The position numbers and the translations under genes were made by a program. A stretch of DNA of 64,000 bases from Pilaira anomala (lineage: Eukaryota > Mucoromycota > Mucoromycetes > Mucorales > Mucoraceae), in the NCBI GenBank assembly GCA_025716855.1, contig JAIXMQ010000003.1, forward strand, positions 666,001-730,000, given 5' to 3'. Shown here piece by piece: positions 61,043 through 64,000 of the stretch (position 1 is its first letter; each line of letters begins with the position of its first letter). The notes under the pieces are model-generated. The model was given only the letters and a program-made list of their open reading frames with translations. It was not told where the DNA came from and did not search any database.

Positions 61043-61222
61043 ATGAAGCAATCAAAAGGAATCACAGTATTAGCAAAAGGAGTCGCTTCATGTCCAGCAC
61101 AAGCAACTGCTTATGGTCAATGTATTGTAGCTAGTTATAAAGACGTTCAAAAAGATATGTGTAAAAAAGAATTTGATGCATTCAAGTCTTGTGTACAACA
61201 AGTGGTAAATAAGATTCGATAA
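61043..61222 (+). CDS. NDUFAF8: Twin CX9C mitochondrial protein (NDUFAF8-like)
   Basis: A single exon of 59 residues. It has two Cys-x9-Cys pairs: C17-PAQATAYGQ-C27 and C40-KKEFDAFKS-C50, the CHCH fold that is oxidised by the Mia40 pathway in the mitochondrial intermembrane space. The AYGxC after the first pair and the C..EF..(L/F).SC of the second match NDUFAF8, a complex I assembly factor that works with NDUFAF5, and the length is close to it. The gene is too short to stand out as an open frame, but the motif, TATA box 35 nt upstream and clean start support it. A different small CHCH protein (for example of the COX assembly group) is the main alternative. Confidence 0.75.
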   Translation: MKQSKGITVLAKGVASCPAQATAYGQCIVASYKDVQKDMCKKEFDAFKSCVQQVVNKIR

Positions 61223-61765
61223 AGCAAAGTAAAAGAGACTAATTTTTATATTTTTATAGTTGAAGAAGAAGTGGTAGATTATATACCAAAATAAAAAAAG
61301 ATAACACAACACATATAATTTGTACGAGTTACAGAAACACTTTTTTTTTTTTTTTTTTTTAAATGAGCTGTCATTTTTACCCGCAAAAGCATAATATTAT
61401 ACATAAAAATGTCGTCATATACAATTCATTAAAAAAAAATCACATCATAGAAACCGCAATTTGCATTAAAAAAATAATAATCTGAACTTCAAAAGATCTC
61501 GTTCTTTTTGATGGTTACAAAAAATAAAAAATCATGTCACAACTAAAATCCAGGGAAACACGTCATGTGGCAAGTTATTTAAGCTTCTTGACGTTTAATG
61601 TTATTGGTTCATATAAAGAAAGCATTACTTTATAACGCGCTGCGGTTGGAACCCAATCCTCTTTTCACACACACATATATAAACTCGTGATTTTATACAT
61701 TTGTTATTGTTTCCCTTTTATTTCCCCTTTTTTTTTTATTTAATTTTTTATAGAATATAAATATT
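61223..61765. promoter_or_regulatory. Upstream region of the RRM gene
   Basis: Spacer with T and A runs; a TATATAAA at 61676-61683 lies 83 nt before the ATG at 61766. No gene seen. Confidence 0.5.
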
Positions 61766-63645
61766 ATGTCCACTACTATTATTACCACCGCTTCTACCAC
61801 CACAACTGTTACTGAGAAGCCCTTAGAGCACAAGGTAAAAAATAAAAAAATTAATTTTTGAACATGTTGACTCATCATCTCATTTAGGTCTTTGTTGGTA
61901 ACTTATCTTTCAAGACTTCAAAAGATACTTTAACTGCATTTGCAGAAGGTTCTGGAAAAGTGTAAGTATATATAGATAAGAGATAGAAAAGAGAAAGGAA
62001 AAAGTGTATCTAGGAACTAAAAGCTCTATTTAGTTTAGAAACTACTATTATCACTCGAGGTACTCGATCATTAGGTTATGGCTTTATTAAATTTGAAACA
62101 GAGAAAGAAGCCCAAAAGGCTTCTGAAGAACTTAACAAACAATCCTTGGATGGTCGTGAGATCAATGTTGAAGTAGCTCGTCCAAAGGCAGAAGGTGAAG
62201 TACGTACTACACGTAAATCTAAGCGTCGTAACAAGAAGTCCACTGTAAGTTAAATATATACTATATTTAAATGTTTTGAGTCTTAAAAAAAAATATTTGT
62301 TTATTTTTAGAATGTTGAAAAGAATACTGCTACTACTACTACTAAACAAGTCATTCTCACTCCTTCTACTACTGCTTCTGAAAGTGATGGTGCAGAATCA
62401 AGCGCCGCTCGTCGTAAGCGTAACAAGAAGAACAAGAAGCGTCAAAACAAGAAAACTGAAAAGGCCACTCGTATTACTGAACCTTCAAAGACCACTCTCT
62501 TTGTTGCAAACTTACCTTATGCTACTACCGATGAAGATTTAACCTCTATCTTTGCCTCTTATCATCTCGTCTCGGCTCATGTTGCTCGTATGAAGAATGG
62601 TAGATCAAAGGGTTATGGTTTTGTTGAGTTCCATAATGAACAAGATCAATTAAAGGCCCTGGAATCCGTTAAGGATGTTGTCTTGGATGGTCGTGCTATC
62701 TATTTAAAGATTGCTCTCTCAGAACAAAAGGATGAGGTAAATGAAGAGGGTAAGAAGAATGCTGAGCCTATTACCCGTGAAGTAAAGGATGTGGTTAAAA
62801 ATAGTGAGTCTGTGACTGCAAAGAACGTTGATGCCAAGAAGGATGCTCCTACTGCTGAAAAGAAGACCGTCCCCGCTGAAAAGAAGGTTGAGTCCGTTGC
62901 TGCCAAGAAGGAAGAGCCTGTCGTTACTAAGAAGGTTGAACCCGTCGTTGCTAAGAAGGAAGAGCCTGTCGTTGCTAAGAAGGAAGAGCCTGTCGTTGCT
63001 AAGAAGGAAGAGCCTGTCGTTGCTAAGAAGGAGGAACCCGTTGCTAAGAAGGTTGAACCCGTCGCCGCTAAGAAGGTCGAACCCGTTGCTGAAAAGAAGG
63101 TTGAACCCGTCGTTGAAAAGAAGGCTGAGCCTGTCGCTTCTAAAAAGGAAGAACCTGTCAAGAAGGTCGAACCTGTCGTTGCTGCTAAGAAGGAAGAACC
63201 TGTCGTTGCTGCTAAGAAGGAAGAACCTGTCGTTGCTGCTAAGAAGGAAGAGCCTGCCAAGAAGGTTGAACCTGCTGTCGCAGAAAAGAAGGCCGAGCCT
63301 GTTGTTGAAAAGAAGGCTGAACCCGTTGTTGAAAAGAAGGCTGAACCCGTTGTAGCAGAAAAGAAGGCTGAGCCTGTCGCAGAAAAGAAAGTTGAGCCTG
63401 TAGTTGAAAAGAAGGCCGCACCTGTACCTGCACCTGCCAAGGTTGAAGAAGTAAAGAAAGCCGAACCCAAGAAGGTTGAAGAAGAAAAGAAAGTTGAGCC
63501 CAAAAAGACTGAAGAAGTAAAGAAAGTTGAACCTACCAAGGTTGAAGAAGTAAAGGCATCGGTGCCTGAAGTGAAAAAGGCAGAACCTGTTATTTCAACA
63601 GAATCAAAGGTAGAATCACTTAAAGTCAATGATACCAAAAAATAA
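61766..63645 (+). CDS. Two-RRM RNA-binding protein with Lys/Glu/Pro repeat tail
   Basis: Four exons join in frame to 562 residues: 61766-61834, 61888-61961, 62034-62244, 62311-63645. RRM1 (about 24-97) has VFVGNLSF (RNP2) and SLGYGFIKF (RNP1); RRM2 (about 181-255) has LFVANLPY and SKGYGFVEF. Between them lies a strongly basic linker (RRKRNKKNKKRQNKK) likely to act as a nuclear or nucleolar signal. The C-terminal half is a degenerate repeat of about eight residues based on AKKEEPVV, ending in EVKKxEP units. The layout recalls nucleolin/Gar2-type nucleolar proteins with domains in reversed order, but the exact family is not clear. A 342-residue open frame on the opposite strand is a shadow of the repeat. 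Confidence 0.88.
62878..63430 (+). repeat. Tandem coding repeat (24-nt unit)
   Basis: Repeat of the type GTCGTTGCTAAGAAGGAAGA plus GCCT, encoding AKKEEPVV and variants, within the RRM gene. Adjacent units are almost identical at 62940-63030, which points to recent slippage or unequal crossing over. Confidence 0.85.
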
Positions 63646-63826
63646 ATATCCCCCATAAAATCCCCCATCTCTCTTTCGTGTAACAAGTAAATAAAATAAA
63701 TATTTAAAAACCACTGTATAAAAAACATTTAAAAAAAAAGTGCATACTGTAAATTATAAAATGTATGTATAAAATGTGTATATGTATAAAATGTATATGT
63801 GTTTAAAAAATAAGTTTTTTTTTTAA
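63646..63826. other. Convergent 3' flanks
   Basis: AT-rich spacer between the RRM gene stop and the stop of the partial minus-strand gene; no gene. Confidence 0.5.
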
Positions 63827-64000
63827 CTAAAAGAATTTGATTTTTTTTGTGTTTCTATTATTCTTTGTAAATGAAGAAGATTGATAATCCCCATAAATTT
63901 CATTGTCCTGTGCGCGACAAGAGGAAGGAGTCAAGGTTAGCCTTAAAGTATCTTGTGTTTGATTTGTATCACATAGGGTACAAAAATGATGACAATTTGA
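63827..64000 (-). CDS. C-terminal end of an unidentified gene, cut by the window
   Basis: An open minus-strand frame enters from the right edge and stops at 63827 (at least 57 residues). It contains a Cys/His cluster at the edge (CHHFCTLC) that could be part of a zinc-binding fold, then a Ser/Thr/Asn-rich basic tail ending KKIKFF. Protein-like composition and the clean stop suggest a real 3' exon, but the gene cannot be named from this piece. Confidence 0.45.
   Translation of the reverse strand, partial: SNCHHFCTLCDTNQTQDTLRLTLTPSSCRAQDNEIYGDYQSSSFTKNNRNTKKIKFF

Noticed and set aside
62700..63728. 342-residue open frame on the minus strand
   Set aside because: It mirrors the Lys/Glu/Pro repeat of the RRM gene and runs across its stop codon; composition (GSxFLA repeats) is the complement of the coding repeat.
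1..64000. CRISPR array, prophage, bacterial operon or rRNA/tRNA gene
   Set aside because: Intron-rich eukaryotic genes throughout; no spaced direct repeats, phage genes, or tRNA A/B boxes recognised.

Overview
The window is nuclear DNA of a filamentous fungus, most likely Mucoromycota and probably Mucorales. The sequence is strongly AT-rich. Introns are mostly 50-80 nt with GT-AG ends, intergenic spacers are full of long A/T runs, and the gene set is fungal (neurofibromin/IRA RasGAP, CHMP7, Nem1-type phosphatase, a two-finger GATA factor, F-box families and KDZ transposases). I rebuilt exon structures by hand and checked that each joins in frame; family names come from recognised motifs, not from a search.

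Region by region. 0.4-19.3 kb: a 2693-residue neurofibromin-like RasGAP gene on the minus strand, flanked by two M13 metallopeptidase paralogues in opposite orientation that share their intron positions. A dead F-box gene lies at about 5.3-5.9 kb. 19.7-21.4 kb: an F-box gene with a MITE inside its intron and a poly-A-tailed retroposon with a 10-bp target duplication inside its coding exon, head-to-head with a truncated copy of itself. 22.7-28.3 kb: bystin/Enp1, a WNK-type kinase and CHMP7. 28.3-33.4 kb: gene-poor, holding one MITE end and remnants of a nuclease-like gene. 33.4-37.7 kb: an NT-C2 protein divergent from a Nem1/Dullard-type phosphatase, then a tiny membrane-protein gene whose first acceptor reads AA instead of AG. 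40.4-46.2 kb: eIF1, a SreA/Fep1-type GATA factor and a bHLH factor, with a possible small membrane-protein gene between the last two. 48.6-53.9 kb: a MITE, a nuclease-like gene and a KDZ transposase with one frameshift. 55.6-63.6 kb: a Myb plus C2H2 factor, cullin-3, a twin-CX9C NDUFAF8-like protein and a two-RRM protein with a long lysine/glutamate/proline repeat. A partial minus-strand gene runs off the right end.

Most of the genes are ordinary housekeeping or signalling genes that do not form a pathway. The functional links I can see are: RasGAP for Ras signalling; CHMP7 and Nem1, both of which act at the nuclear envelope; bystin, eIF1 and the RRM protein in ribosome and RNA work; and three transcription factors between 41 and 58 kb. 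The most unusual signals are a probable 2-nt microexon in the RasGAP gene, the doubly inserted F-box gene whose 278-codon frame returns exactly when the insertions are left out, the KDZ plus nuclease-like gene pair, and two GC-AG introns.
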